This document shows positions 8,441 through 16,864 of a stretch of 64,000 nucleotides of DNA, piece by piece. Location of the stretch: assembly GCA_045863195.1 (NCBI GenBank), contig BTUI01000014.1:21456-85455 (forward strand). Direction: 5' to 3'. Source of the DNA: W-Chloroflexi-9 sp045863195 (GTDB lineage Bacteria; Chloroflexota; Dehalococcoidia; UBA2979). Made by a program: the position numbers and the translations under genes. Under the pieces are notes generated by a model. It saw only the letters and a list, made by a program, of their open reading frames with translations, was not told where the DNA came from and searched no databases. Numbering within the stretch: the first letter of the stretch is position 1; every line of letters begins with the position of its first letter.

Positions 8441-8998
8441 CTGTCGTCCGGCTCGTGATCAGCGACGCGCATCGGGGGCTCGTCGTCGCCATCCGCGAGA
8501 CGCTGCTCGGCGCGGCCTGGCAGCATTGTCGCGTCCACTTCACGCGCAACGCCCAGGGACTCGTCCCACGCGGCGCGGCGGGGATGGTCACGAGCGCGAT
8601 CCGCAGCATCTTCGAGCAGCTCGACGAGTCGTCGGCTTCAGCACAACTGCGCCGTGTCGCCGACGGTCTGTCCGCCCGCTTCCCCGCGGTGGCCGAACTG
8701 CTCACCGACGCCGAGCCCGACCTGCTCGTCCACTTCACGTTCTCCGAGGCCCATCGCCGCCAGATCCGCAGCACCAGCCCGCTCGAACGGCTGAACAAGG
8801 AGATCGAGCGCCGCACTGCCGTGGCCGGCATCTTCCCGACCCGCGCGAGCCTGATCCGCCTCGTCGGCATGGTGCTCTTCGAGCAGGATGACGAGTGGCA
8901 GGACGGGCCGGCGTTACTTCAGCCCCGAGTCGATGGCCCAGGTCGACGCGCCAGCCGATCGAGAGGAGGTCGGCACGGCACTGCTCATCGCCAGCTGA
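8441..8998 (+). pseudogene. IS256-family (mutator-type) transposase relic
   Basis: Only the C-terminal third survives. The frame through about 8900 reads VRLVISDAHRGLVVAI, then WQHCRVHFTRN, LTDAEPDLLVHFTF, and the family signature STSPLERLNKEIERRT, with VGMVLFEQDDEWQ near the end. After that the reading continues only after a shift: RRYFSPESMAQV, the usual end of IS256 transposases, stands in another frame up to TGA 8996-8998. So it is N-terminally truncated and frameshifted near 8905. No matching terminal inverted repeats were found. It points to past transposition at this locus. Confidence 0.8.
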
Positions 8999-9449
8999 TC
9001 GCACCAACGCGAGGAGAGCGCTGTTACACCACGTTCCGGGACTTGACCACGCCTCGGGCATCGACTCAGTCGTGTCTGACCTCGCCCAGGCCCTCCGCCG
9101 CGTGCCATGTGCCTACTGAACGTGCGGGGCATCGAGCCACCGCGCATCCATGCGCGGCCAGCCGATAGTGAACGATCGTGGACATTGATAGACGATCGTG
9201 AACGTGCATGGACGCCGCTCTCGCGGGAATCGCGACCGTCCAAGCTGACCGGTTGTCCACTCCCGCGTGCCTACTCCAGTCGCCTCTGACAGGAGGCCAC
9301 TAGGAGGCCACTTCCGTGAACAAGCATGGCCAATCATGGCGGTTCACTAGGCGCGTTGAATCTGAAATGGCGTCGGTTGACGCCCCTGAACGCCCCTCTA
9401 GTGATGCATGAACTGCGGCGCGACGAGCGGCTGCAGCTAGGGGAGCGAG
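8999..9449. other. Noncoding stretch rich in small repeats
   Basis: No credible gene. In order it contains GCGCAT-CC-ATGCGC (9142-9155), two copies of the palindrome ACGATCGT spaced 20 bp apart (9172-9179 and 9192-9199) within similar surroundings (GATAG before, GTGAAC or GTGGAC after), a tandem pair of AGGAGGCCACT (9291-9301, 9302-9312), and the right copy of the 23-bp direct repeat (9405-9427). It may hold remnants of the insertion ends and control sites for the gene at 9450. Confidence 0.5.
9405..9427 (+). repeat. Direct repeat, right copy (23 bp)
   Basis: Identical to 5371-5393 in the same orientation. It ends 22 bases before the start codon at 9450, so it also lies in the probable promoter or leader of that gene. 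Confidence 0.75.
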
Positions 9450-10559
9450 ATGAGCGACCCTGAGCCAGCACTTGATAGGGACTCGTTCCTTGCGCTCGAT
9501 CCCGAAACTGCGTCGGCGAGCCAGATCGCCCGGCACTTGGCATCTGTGGATCAGGAAGACGCCCTGATCCAGCGTGTGAGATTAGGTGCCGAGGGATCCT
9601 TCGAGGGGGCCAGAAACGAGATCGAGCGGGCGATCGCGCTCGCACGCGAAATGTCCTCGCTCCCTCTCGATTCGTTGCAGGGAACCCGTCTATACGACCG
9701 GCTCCAGGGCCCGCTACGGGAACTGTGCCGTGTCTTGATCGCCGTCGCGAAGTTCGACCCTAACCAGACTCAGCCGCAACAAGAGCGCCAGCGACTTCAG
9801 GAGAGGATCGCCAGCGAAACCGGGAACGCTCGAGACCAATTCGCTGACGCGGCCGGCTACCTCGTCCTGAAGTCCGGAGGGCTGGGGGATTCCTCGGCCC
9901 GACTGGACTCAGCAATCGAGAAATGGACAGCTAACGCTCAGTCTGCGATCGATGGTCAGCGCGAGCAGCTATCAGCGGCAGCATCCGAGGCGCGCTCAGC
10001 GGTCGAGGCGGCGGCAGCAGCGAAGGTCGCAGCGGAGTCCGCAGCAACCGCAGCCCAACGTGCTGCCGGTAGCGCCGGCGTCGCAAAGTACGCCGGCGTG
10101 TTTAAGACCGAGGCCGATAGTTACAAGGCGCAGGCTAGATCAGCCTTGACAGCTGGGTTCGCCGGGGCCGTCGTGCTCGTTCTCGTGACCGTGCTGCTGG
10201 TCTGGATCCCTACTGGGGGTGACGACATCGGCAACCCACGCGTCGTCCAGCTCATCCTGATCAAATCGCTGATCGTTGGATTCGGAGCGTACCTGGTACT
10301 CCTCGCCTTCAGGCTTTACCGGACACGAGAACACCTCCGCGTGATCAACCAGCATCGACATTCGGCGCTACTTACCTTCGAAGCGTTCGTCACCGCGACT
10401 GACAACCCTTCAACACGAGATGCAGTGCTGATCGAAGCAACCCGTGCCATTTTTGCCCCCGGCACGACGGGCCTCCTCGCTGAGGAAGGGGGAAACGGGT
10501 CTTTGTCGGTGCTCGAAGTCTTTCGACAACTTTCCCCCTCCAAGTCGAACACCGACTAA
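9450..10559 (+). CDS. Coiled-coil protein with two membrane helices, unknown function
   Basis: 369 aa; ATG 9450 has GGGGAG seven bases upstream. The layout is a helical N-terminal region (1-150), an Ala/Glu/Gln-rich coiled coil (about 160-210), TM helix 1 (about 233-253), a short loop, TM helix 2 (about 266-289), and a compact C-terminal domain (290-345) with RTREHLRVINQHRHSALLTF and DAVLIEATRAIF. I recall this C-terminal pattern (a charged exit from the membrane, NxHR, then a helix ending in AIFxxxxTG) from scattered uncharacterised proteins, some near defence genes, but I cannot name a family. Softer base use and its position next to a transposase relic suggest transfer. A membrane-anchored sensor or effector is possible. 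Confidence 0.75.
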   Translation: MSDPEPALDRDSFLALDPETASASQIARHLASVDQEDALIQRVRLGAEGSFEGARNEIERAIALAREMSSLPLDSLQGTRLYDRLQGPLRELCRVLIAVAKFDPNQTQPQQERQRLQERIASETGNARDQFADAAGYLVLKSGGLGDSSARLDSAIEKWTANAQSAIDGQREQLSAAASEARSAVEAAAAAKVAAESAATAAQRAAGSAGVAKYAGVFKTEADSYKAQARSALTAGFAGAVVLVLVTVLLVWIPTGGDDIGNPRVVQLILIKSLIVGFGAYLVLLAFRLYRTREHLRVINQHRHSALLTFEAFVTATDNPSTRDAVLIEATRAIFAPGTTGLLAEEGGNGSLSVLEVFRQLSPSKSNTD

Positions 10560-10638
10560 AGAACACTGACCGCGACGCCACGCATCGAGGCGATCACGGA
10601 CGACCGCTAGCTCGCCGCACGCGCCTCGCTCACCCCGC

Positions 10639-10800
10639 CTACACCGCCCCGGTGCTGTCCGGCAGCGCGACGACCTCGATGGCGTCGGCGGCGCAGAGCC
10701 CGCGCAGGTGCGGGTCCGAGGTGGCGAGCGGGACGCCGAGGGCACGCGCGGCCTCGGCCGCAACGCAGTCGGCGAGCAGGCGGTGCTCGTCTTTCTCGGC
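10639..10800 (-). pseudogene. C-terminal remnant of a PIN-domain (VapC-like) protein
   Basis: The minus strand, ending at TAG 10639-10641, reads EKDEHRLLADCVAAEAARA followed by LGVPLATSDPHLRGLC and AIEVVAL. This is the third acidic residue, helix and last strands of a PIN ribonuclease domain. The preceding sequence runs without a start into the end of the neighbouring MaoC-like gene, and the N-terminal half with the first catalytic Asp is missing. No antitoxin is visible. I read it as a truncated toxin relic. Confidence 0.5.
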
Positions 10801-10837
10801 TTCACAGGAGCGCCACGCAGGTAGCCCGGCAGGCGCA

Positions 10838-11668
10838 TCACCCGTTGCGCTTCGCGACCTCGTAGATCGTGGTGTGGCGCTGGCGGATCAACTCGCGGCC
10901 GGCGGCGTCGTACGTCGTGCAGTCGTAGGCGCCGTAGTGGTTGCCCTTGCGCTCGTAGGTCTCGCGGAACGTAGCGGTCGTGACCAGCGGCTCGCCGGCG
11001 TACACCGGCGCGAACACCTGTAGGTGCGTCCGCACGTGGATCGCCGGGCCGTAGTCGTACGAGTGGTGGAGCGTGGCGGTGGGGCGGTTCACCAGCCAGC
11101 CCGGGTGCAGCCGAGGACGCTCGCCGGTGAAGGTCGGGTCGTCCGTGCGCTGCCGGAGCCGGGCGTACTCCCGCACCTCGTCGGGCGACTCGGTGCGGCC
11201 GAGGACCGCGAGCTGCCGGCCGACCGGGGCGACCTCGTGTGTCAGTCGGGGGTGGACGCGCATCGCCGGCTCGGGGTCACGCAGCGGCGTCTTCAGCAAC
11301 ACCTCGTCCAGCCAGGGCGCGATGCCGCATCCGAGGTCGCCCGCGATCCGCACGTCGCCCTCCGGGCCTGCGATCGCGATGGTGGCGCGCTCTGGGCCGC
11401 CCTCGACGGTGATCGTGATCTCCTCGCCGGGGTAGGTCGGCTTGCGGAACGCGAGTTCCGTCCACCCCTGGTCGAGCCAGCCGCGCCCGAGCACCTCGAG
11501 GATCGCGGGGGTCGCCCAGCCGAACACCGTGGCGCCGCCGACCAGCGCGGCACGGAAGCCGTACTCCTGCGCGCCCTGGGTGGAGTGGATCGCGTTGCGG
11601 ATCGTGGGGCTGTCCTCGTTCCCGAGGAACGCCGTCATCCTGATCTCAGCCGATGTCGCTTCCGTCAC
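10838..11668 (-). CDS. MaoC-like double hot-dog protein (acyl dehydratase family)
   Basis: 276 aa from GTG 11668; an upstream ATG at 11707 is possible, but the extra residues are unlike the family. Two hot-dog-like halves are visible. The first has the central helix with YGFRAALVGGATVFGW and PTYPGEE; the second has a Pro-Val-Tyr-Ala-Gly-Glu turn (FAPVYAGEPL) and a strand-rich ending GAYDCTTYDAAGRELIRQRHTTIYEV. Such proteins hydrate enoyl-CoA or act as thioesterase-like binders. I do not see a clear Asp/His hydratase pair, so the reaction is open. It stands alone, with a toxin relic directly behind it. Confidence 0.65.
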   Translation of the reverse strand: MTEATSAEIRMTAFLGNEDSPTIRNAIHSTQGAQEYGFRAALVGGATVFGWATPAILEVLGRGWLDQGWTELAFRKPTYPGEEITITVEGGPERATIAIAGPEGDVRIAGDLGCGIAPWLDEVLLKTPLRDPEPAMRVHPRLTHEVAPVGRQLAVLGRTESPDEVREYARLRQRTDDPTFTGERPRLHPGWLVNRPTATLHHSYDYGPAIHVRTHLQVFAPVYAGEPLVTTATFRETYERKGNHYGAYDCTTYDAAGRELIRQRHTTIYEVAKRNG

Positions 11669-11852
11669 GGCACACCCCCACCCGCTGCTGTCCGCATCGA
11701 GTATCACGCGCGCGATGCCGATCGCAATGACGCTGCGTGAAGGTCGAGCGCCACGTCGCTCCGGGGGGCGCGAGACGCGGCCGCGGGCTGGACTGATGCC
11801 GGTACTATCGCGTCCGTTGTGGCGGCGTACTGGCAGGGCGGAGGCTGAGGCG

Positions 11853-12071
11853 ATGCGGACGGCAACGTGGCTTCGGTGGGTCCACCTGGTGGCCGGCGTG
11901 CTGATGTCGGTCTACATCACCTTCCAGCCGGCGGACGGCTGGGGTGACCCGATCGAGGTGGTCACCAAGAACGCGCTGGTGCCATTCCTCGCCTGGACGG
12001 GCATCATCCGCTGGCAACTGCCACGCTACCGCGCGTGGCGCGCCCGCCGGGGCGCCGCGGCGTCCCGCTGA
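11853..12071 (+). CDS. Small membrane protein, hypothetical
   Basis: 72 aa from ATG 11853, with a purine-rich GGAGGCTGAGG upstream. Two hydrophobic stretches are visible (WVHLVAGVLMSVYITF and NALVPFLAWTGIIRW), and the C-terminus is Arg-rich (RAWRARRGAAASR), predicting it on the cytoplasmic side. A TACTAT -10-like box lies about 50 bases upstream. I recognise no family; the size and layout suggest a small inner-membrane protein. Confidence 0.6.
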   Translation: MRTATWLRWVHLVAGVLMSVYITFQPADGWGDPIEVVTKNALVPFLAWTGIIRWQLPRYRAWRARRGAAASR

Positions 12072-12118
12072 GGACCGTTCCGTCCGTCGCGATGGCCGCG
12101 CAACACCGTCGAGCGGCG

Positions 12119-12499
12119 TCAGCGCGCGGGGAACGGCTCGAACAGCTCGACCGGGTTGCCGGAGGGGTCCTCCACGAGGATCTGGCGGCCGCCGTTGCCG
12201 GTCACGATCTCGTTGCGGAAGCGCGCGCCGGAGTCACGTAGCGCCGCCACGGTGGCGTCCAGGTCGGCGACCTCGATCTGCACGCGGTTCCAGCCGCCGG
12301 GCGCGGGGGACTGGCCGTCCGGCATCGCCTGGCCCGCACCGCCGGCGCCGGGGCGGTTGAGCAGGATGCGCAGGTCGCCCCGCGCGATCGAGGCGAACCC
12401 AGGCGCGGAGTGCATGACCACCGTGAACCCCAGGAGCTCCGTGTAGAACGGCAGCGCCGCATCCACGTCGTTGACGATGTACCGCACCGAGACCGCCAT
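12119..12499 (-). CDS. VOC-superfamily (glyoxalase/bleomycin-resistance-like) protein
   Basis: 126 aa. The paired beta-alpha-beta-beta-beta modules of the VOC fold are clear: VRYIVNDVDAALPFYTELLGF opens module one, VQIEVADLDATVAAL opens module two, and it ends with QILVEDPSGNPVELFEPF, whose Glu is the usual last metal ligand. The start ATG follows GGAGGG. VOC proteins range from lyases and dioxygenases to drug-binding proteins; the substrate cannot be read from sequence. It is probably a single-gene unit. Confidence 0.85.
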   Translation of the reverse strand: MAVSVRYIVNDVDAALPFYTELLGFTVVMHSAPGFASIARGDLRILLNRPGAGGAGQAMPDGQSPAPGGWNRVQIEVADLDATVAALRDSGARFRNEIVTGNGGRQILVEDPSGNPVELFEPFPAR

Positions 12500-12563
12500 C
12501 AGGCCCTCCGATCAGCGGCGCGATGGTAGTCCTCGTCGGGGCGTCCTCACGCGGGCGATGGCA

Positions 12564-13685
12564 TCAGTCCGGCAGGTAGGTGTCCAGGAACTCGGTGACG
12601 CGGGCGACGGCGTCCGAGTGCTGCGGCGTGTCGAAGAGGATGCCGTGGCCGTGCTGCGGGTAGTAGTGCGCCACCACGGTCCGACCGAGGGCGGTCAGTC
12701 CCGCCTCCAGCGACTGCGCGTTCACCACCGGCACCACGGAGTCCTCCTCGCCCTGCAGGAGCAGCACGGGAGAGGCGATCGCGGCGGCGAGCAGCGCCCC
12801 GCCGGGCGGCGCACCGCCGATGCCGGCGACCGCGCCGATGCCGCCGCCTCGCAGCGCCTCGGTGAGGATCGCGATGATCGATCCGCGCGAGTTACCGACG
12901 AGGGCAACGCCTCCCGACTCCACGCCGGAGAGGCTACGCGCAGCCGTCACCAGCGCCGCCACATCCTCGGTGGCCGCGGCGGAGGTGATCGACTTCAGGG
13001 TCGGGCCGTTCGGGCAGGCGATGCCACCGGCGAGGGTGATCGAGGGCGGCGGGTCGGCGGTGGAGGAGCCATCGTAGTGACCGCCGAACCAGCAGCCGGC
13101 GACCACCACGTACCCGGCACGGGACAGCTCGGCGCCGAGCGAGAGGTACGCGTTCGAGAAGCCGCTCTGACCGTGCAGCAACACGATCACGGGCCGAGCG
13201 CCGGCGCCGCCCGGCCGGATCACGTTCGCGAGGATCGTCTTCCCGCCCGGCGCGGCAACCGCGATCCACTCACTCGAGGTCGAGACCGCCCCGGCCGGCG
13301 CGGCCGTCGAGGTCCATGACCCCACCTGCGGCGGAGCGGCGGTCGCTGTCGCCGCCGGCGTCGCGGTCGCATTGGGGGTCGACGTCGCGCGTGGCGTGGC
13401 CGCCGGCGCCGGCGTGGAGGTCGCACCGCCCGGCGGCGGGGTGGCGGCGGTGGGAGACGCCTCGGGCGTGCCGGTCGGGCTGACGGAGGCGGACGGCGAC
13501 GCGGCAGGCGTGACCGTGGCGGTCGCCGTCACGGTCGGGCTCGCCTCGCCTGGTGCGGCCGTCACAGTGGCGGTCGCTGCTGTGGTCGAGGTGGCGGCGG
13601 GGGTAGCGGGGCCAGCCGAGGAGCACGCCCCGAGGGTCACCCAGCCCGCGGCCAGCAGACCCACCAGAATGCCTCGACGCAACAT
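12564..13685 (-). CDS. Lipoprotein alpha/beta hydrolase (dienelactone hydrolase-like)
   Basis: 373 aa from ATG 13685. A lipoprotein signal ends in LGAC (Cys21), so the mature protein is anchored outside the cell. Residues 22 to about 130 are a Thr/Ala/Pro/Ser-rich linker of many near-repeats (TATVTAAP-like), then a hydrolase domain follows: oxyanion segment HGQSGFSN, nucleophile elbow VGNSRGS, Asp in GEEDSVVP and His in QHGHG, in family order. The frame is open far upstream, but only this start gives a signal peptide. The linker probably spans the cell envelope. Its divergent neighbour at 13857 is another lipoprotein with a similar linker. Confidence 0.8.
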   Translation of the reverse strand: MLRRGILVGLLAAGWVTLGACSSAGPATPAATSTTAATATVTAAPGEASPTVTATATVTPAASPSASVSPTGTPEASPTAATPPPGGATSTPAPAATPRATSTPNATATPAATATAAPPQVGSWTSTAAPAGAVSTSSEWIAVAAPGGKTILANVIRPGGAGARPVIVLLHGQSGFSNAYLSLGAELSRAGYVVVAGCWFGGHYDGSSTADPPPSITLAGGIACPNGPTLKSITSAAATEDVAALVTAARSLSGVESGGVALVGNSRGSIIAILTEALRGGGIGAVAGIGGAPPGGALLAAAIASPVLLLQGEEDSVVPVVNAQSLEAGLTALGRTVVAHYYPQHGHGILFDTPQHSDAVARVTEFLDTYLPD

Positions 13686-13856
13686 ACCGGCCCCCTGCCC
13701 CGCTCCCAAGTGGCCCCTCGATCGTCGCTCCTCGGTGAGACAGCGCGTAGCGCACAACGTCCCGGACATCCCGTGCCGTTCGGGTGACCGACCCCGCCCT
13801 CCGGCTGCCCTGTACCATCGGGGCTCCCCACCGGACCGAGGCGCGGAGGTGACGAC

Positions 13857-14735
13857 GTGCGACGACGGATGATCGTGGCGGCGGTGGGACTGGCGGTGCT
13901 CGTGGCGGCCGGGTGCGGCGGCGACGAGGCTACCCCCACGCCGGCCCCCACGGTCGAGGCGACGCCGACCTCGACGCCCACGCCCGAGCCGACACCCGTC
14001 GTGCAGTGGCCGGCTGTCGCCACCGCGCGCATCACCACGGACGACCTGAACGTGCGCACGGGGCCGGGCTCGAACTTCCCGGTGGTCGGCCGGCTGAACA
14101 CCGGCGCGGAGGTGCCGGTGAGCGGCACCGGTGCGGGCGGCAACTGGCTGGGCCTGCCGGGGATCGGCTGGGTCGTGAACAACGGCGCGTGGGTCCAGGT
14201 GGGGACGGCAGCGGCGTTGCCGTCGATCACCCCCGGCGCCGGCGACTTCGAGTTCGTCGGGCCGATGCACCCACCCGGCACCTCCACGGGCATCCCGGTG
14301 CTGGACGAGGCGGCGCGCGTCCTGACCGGCGGCGACCGCGCGGCAATACTGCGGGTGGTGGCACCTGCCTCGGAGATGGCGAACGTGCCGCCACCCTCCG
14401 CCTGCCCCGGCGCGGTGCGCCCGGCCGCGGACCTGGAGGCGCACCTGGACGAGTTCCTCGCGAGCGAGGTGGTGGCGGGCGAGCCGGGCCCGTTGCGCCT
14501 CTACGCGGTGGTGGGCGCGGGCGGCGACGCCCCCACGTTCATCCTCGTGCTCGCGTTCGAGCGCGGCGAGGGGCGGCAGGTGTGGGTCGCGCCGGACGGC
14601 TCCGGCATCACGTGGTTCAGCCTCGGCTGCGGCGCCTCGAAGCCCGGCGACCTGCTGCTCCAGCCGGGGCAATCGGAGCCGTTCTTCTGGCTCCGCCCCG
14701 CCGTGGTCGCCCCCCTCGAGCCGGTCGAGGGGTAG
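13857..14735 (+). CDS. SH3-domain lipoprotein
   Basis: 292 aa from GTG 13857 with GGAGG upstream. The signal ends in VAAGC (Cys20), followed by a Thr/Pro-rich linker to about residue 47. Next comes a bacterial SH3-like domain (about 55-115) with the typical LNVRTGPGSNFPVVGRL motif and GWV ending. The C-terminal 170 residues are not recognised; they contain several Cys and end in Pro/Glu-rich sequence. SH3b domains often bind cell-wall peptides. It is transcribed away from the lipoprotein hydrolase, with 171 bp between them holding a TACCAT -10-like box. Confidence 0.75.
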   Translation: MRRRMIVAAVGLAVLVAAGCGGDEATPTPAPTVEATPTSTPTPEPTPVVQWPAVATARITTDDLNVRTGPGSNFPVVGRLNTGAEVPVSGTGAGGNWLGLPGIGWVVNNGAWVQVGTAAALPSITPGAGDFEFVGPMHPPGTSTGIPVLDEAARVLTGGDRAAILRVVAPASEMANVPPPSACPGAVRPAADLEAHLDEFLASEVVAGEPGPLRLYAVVGAGGDAPTFILVLAFERGEGRQVWVAPDGSGITWFSLGCGASKPGDLLLQPGQSEPFFWLRPAVVAPLEPVEG

Positions 14736-14754
14736 CGACCGCCCTCAACGAGAC

Positions 14755-14780
14755 GGGGGCGCCTCTGGTGAGGCGCCCCC
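14755..14780. terminator. Hairpin terminator between convergent genes
   Basis: GGGGGCGCCTC (14755-14765), a four-base loop TGGT and the exact complement (14770-14780) lie between the SH3 lipoprotein and the convergent Ig-like protein gene. There is no T run; its position suggests it stops both transcripts. Confidence 0.65.
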
Positions 14781-14838
14781 GCGGGCGGGTGATGAGGCGG
14801 GCGACGAGGGAGGCCGCACCGCCTCGGCCGGACCGTGA

Positions 14839-15897
14839 CTAGCGGTGCCAGCCCGCCGACCAGGACTTCGAGTGGCCCTTGGTCTTGGTCTTGCCCTTGT
14901 CCTTGGACTTGTCCTTCTCCACCTCGACCGAGCCGGACGCCTTCACGTACTGCTCGATGACCTTGCCCATCTCCTTCTTCAGCCACGCGGGGGAGGCGGG
15001 GTTGTTGTAGATGGTGCAGAGCGCGGTGATGTTCGGGTCCGTGTTCGTCGCGGCGCAGATGACCTCCGCCTTGTTGAACTCACCGACGCGCCGGAGGATG
15101 ACGTTGCCGATGTTCTCCTGCGCCCACCGCGGCAGCTGCTCGGAGAGGTAGAGGCGGCAGAGCGCCGTCAGGCCACCGTCCAGCGAGGCGTACGCCTCGC
15201 ACGCCGCCTTCACCTTGTCGGAGGTGCCGCCGGTGGAGGTGGACGCCTTCACGGTGATGTTCACCGTGGAGGCCGCCGTCAGCGCGCCGTCCGTCACGAC
15301 GTAGGTGAACGTGTCCGTGCCGGTGTAGCCGGTGGCCGGCGTGTAGGTCACCTTCGTCCCGTCCGTGATCACGGCGGTGCCGTGACCGGGGATCGAGACG
15401 GACGCCACCGTCAGGGCGTCGCCATCGACGTCCGAGTCGTTGGCCAGGACCGCGATCACCTTCGGCGTGTCCTTCGTGACCGTCACCGAGTCGGCCACGG
15501 CGACGGGGGCGTCGTTGACCGGGGTGATGGTGACGGTGACGTTCGCGGAGGCGCTGAGCGCGCCGTCCGAGACCACGTAGGTGAACGTGTCCGTGCCGTT
15601 CGCGTTGGCGTTCGGCGTGTAGAGGACCTGGCCGGCGTTGATCGCCGTGGTGCCCTTCGCGCCGTTCGCCACGCTCTGCAGCGTCAGCGTGTTCCCGTCC
15701 GGGTCGGTGTCGTTCAGGAGCACGTTGATCGTGACAGGCGTGTCCTCGTTCGTCGTCGCCGTGTCGTTCTGCGGCGCCGGCGCGGTGTTGACCTGCGCCG
15801 AGGCGACACCGGCGATGCCAAACGCCAGCACGCCGGCGGCCACGGTCGCGGGGACCACGCGCCAGCCGGTACGCCATGCGGTCGTGCGAATGCGCAT
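14839..15897 (-). CDS. Secreted protein with two Ig/cadherin-like (Big_9/VCBS) repeats
   Basis: 352 aa from ATG 15897, preceded by AAGGAGGAAG. A long signal peptide ends near VASAQ (about residue 35). Two repeats of about 95 residues follow, each with the marks of tandem-adhesion domains: an NDTDPDG or NDSDVDG calcium-like loop, YTP, GTDTFTYVVSDGAL, and a strand-rich end. The remaining 130 residues form a helical, Cys-containing region (KVKAACEAYASLDG, ALCRLYLSEQLP) and a very Lys-rich end. It is probably secreted or surface bound. No LPXTG or C-terminal membrane anchor is visible; the basic tail could bind wall polymers. Confidence 0.75.
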   Translation of the reverse strand: MRIRTTAWRTGWRVVPATVAAGVLAFGIAGVASAQVNTAPAPQNDTATTNEDTPVTINVLLNDTDPDGNTLTLQSVANGAKGTTAINAGQVLYTPNANANGTDTFTYVVSDGALSASANVTVTITPVNDAPVAVADSVTVTKDTPKVIAVLANDSDVDGDALTVASVSIPGHGTAVITDGTKVTYTPATGYTGTDTFTYVVTDGALTAASTVNITVKASTSTGGTSDKVKAACEAYASLDGGLTALCRLYLSEQLPRWAQENIGNVILRRVGEFNKAEVICAATNTDPNITALCTIYNNPASPAWLKKEMGKVIEQYVKASGSVEVEKDKSKDKGKTKTKGHSKSWSAGWHR

Positions 15898-16127
15898 GCT
15901 CTTCCTCCTTCGTTCCGCTTCGAGGGGGCTCACCCCGCCAGGAGGGCCCCGTGCGGATGTTCAAACGAAGACGGGCGGCATCCGTTCGTTGTGTCAGTTA
16001 TGTCACTCATCGATGTGCACGCGGTGTCCAGACGGGCAGCGTGTAAGGGCGCCGACCGTTATGATCCCGATTCGCGGGCGTCCCTGACGCCCCGCGCACC
16101 GTCCCGACCTCCCCCAGGCAACGGAGC

Positions 16128-16742
16128 GTGCGTGTGCCCCTTGACCCGGGCCTGAGCCCCGAGTCCCACCAGGACGCCGTCCTGGGCCCGCTGGTGCGCG
16201 TCATCGAAGAGGCCTGCTCGGACGCCCCCTGGGCGCTGATCGGCGCGACCGCCGTGCGGTTGCAGGGGGTGCAGGCCGCCTCCCCGAACCTGGAGTTCAT
16301 CACCACCGAGACGGCCCTGGAGGCACTCGGTGAGATGCTCGGCGTCCCGTGCGACTGGGGGCAGGGCGCGCACCTGGCCGCCAACCGGCTGCACTTCATG
16401 CGCCACGGCGTCCCGGTCTTCGTCTTCGGCGACCCGGTGTTTCACGGGCCGTACGAGTCGCTGGTCCCGCGCGACGTGCCCTCGCTCTGGGACGCGCGGA
16501 CGCGCGTGGAACTGCCGACGCCCCAGCCCGGCATGCCCCCGGTGGGCGTCCTCTGCACCCCCCTCGAGTGGGAACTGATCCTCGCCGTCTGCCTCGGCTA
16601 CCACGCGCGGATCGAGGCGATCCGTGACCGGATGCGTGACGTCGGCTACGACAGCCGCCTCGTCGTGCGTCTCCTGCGCGAGGGCCGTGTCCAGCCGGCC
16701 ACGGAAGAGGCGGTCTGGGGCATCCTCGAGCGCCGCGAGTAG
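16128..16742 (+). CDS. Hypothetical protein, nucleotidyltransferase-fold-like
   Basis: 204 aa from GTG 16128. The stretch PWALIGATAVRLQGVQAASPNLEFIT, followed by a helix, looks like the start of minimal nucleotidyltransferase-fold proteins (Trp, Gly-Ala/Gly, helix, then an acidic strand), but the usual Asp-x-Asp is not clear (NLEF instead). A later strand pair (VPVFVFGDPVF) and a helical C-terminus with RLVVRLLREGRV complete it. A TATGAT -10-like box lies near 16060. An enzyme or a degenerate regulatory version are both possible. Confidence 0.55.
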   Translation: MRVPLDPGLSPESHQDAVLGPLVRVIEEACSDAPWALIGATAVRLQGVQAASPNLEFITTETALEALGEMLGVPCDWGQGAHLAANRLHFMRHGVPVFVFGDPVFHGPYESLVPRDVPSLWDARTRVELPTPQPGMPPVGVLCTPLEWELILAVCLGYHARIEAIRDRMRDVGYDSRLVVRLLREGRVQPATEEAVWGILERRE

Positions 16743-16864
16743 ACCTGGCGCCCGCCCCAGACGCACCCTCCTCGCCTCCCGCCCGGTGCTACGATGCGCC
16801 CGCCTCGCAGCCCGCTCCGGTGGCGCGAGAGCGTCCGCGTGAGCAAGCGACGAGGAGCCACTCC

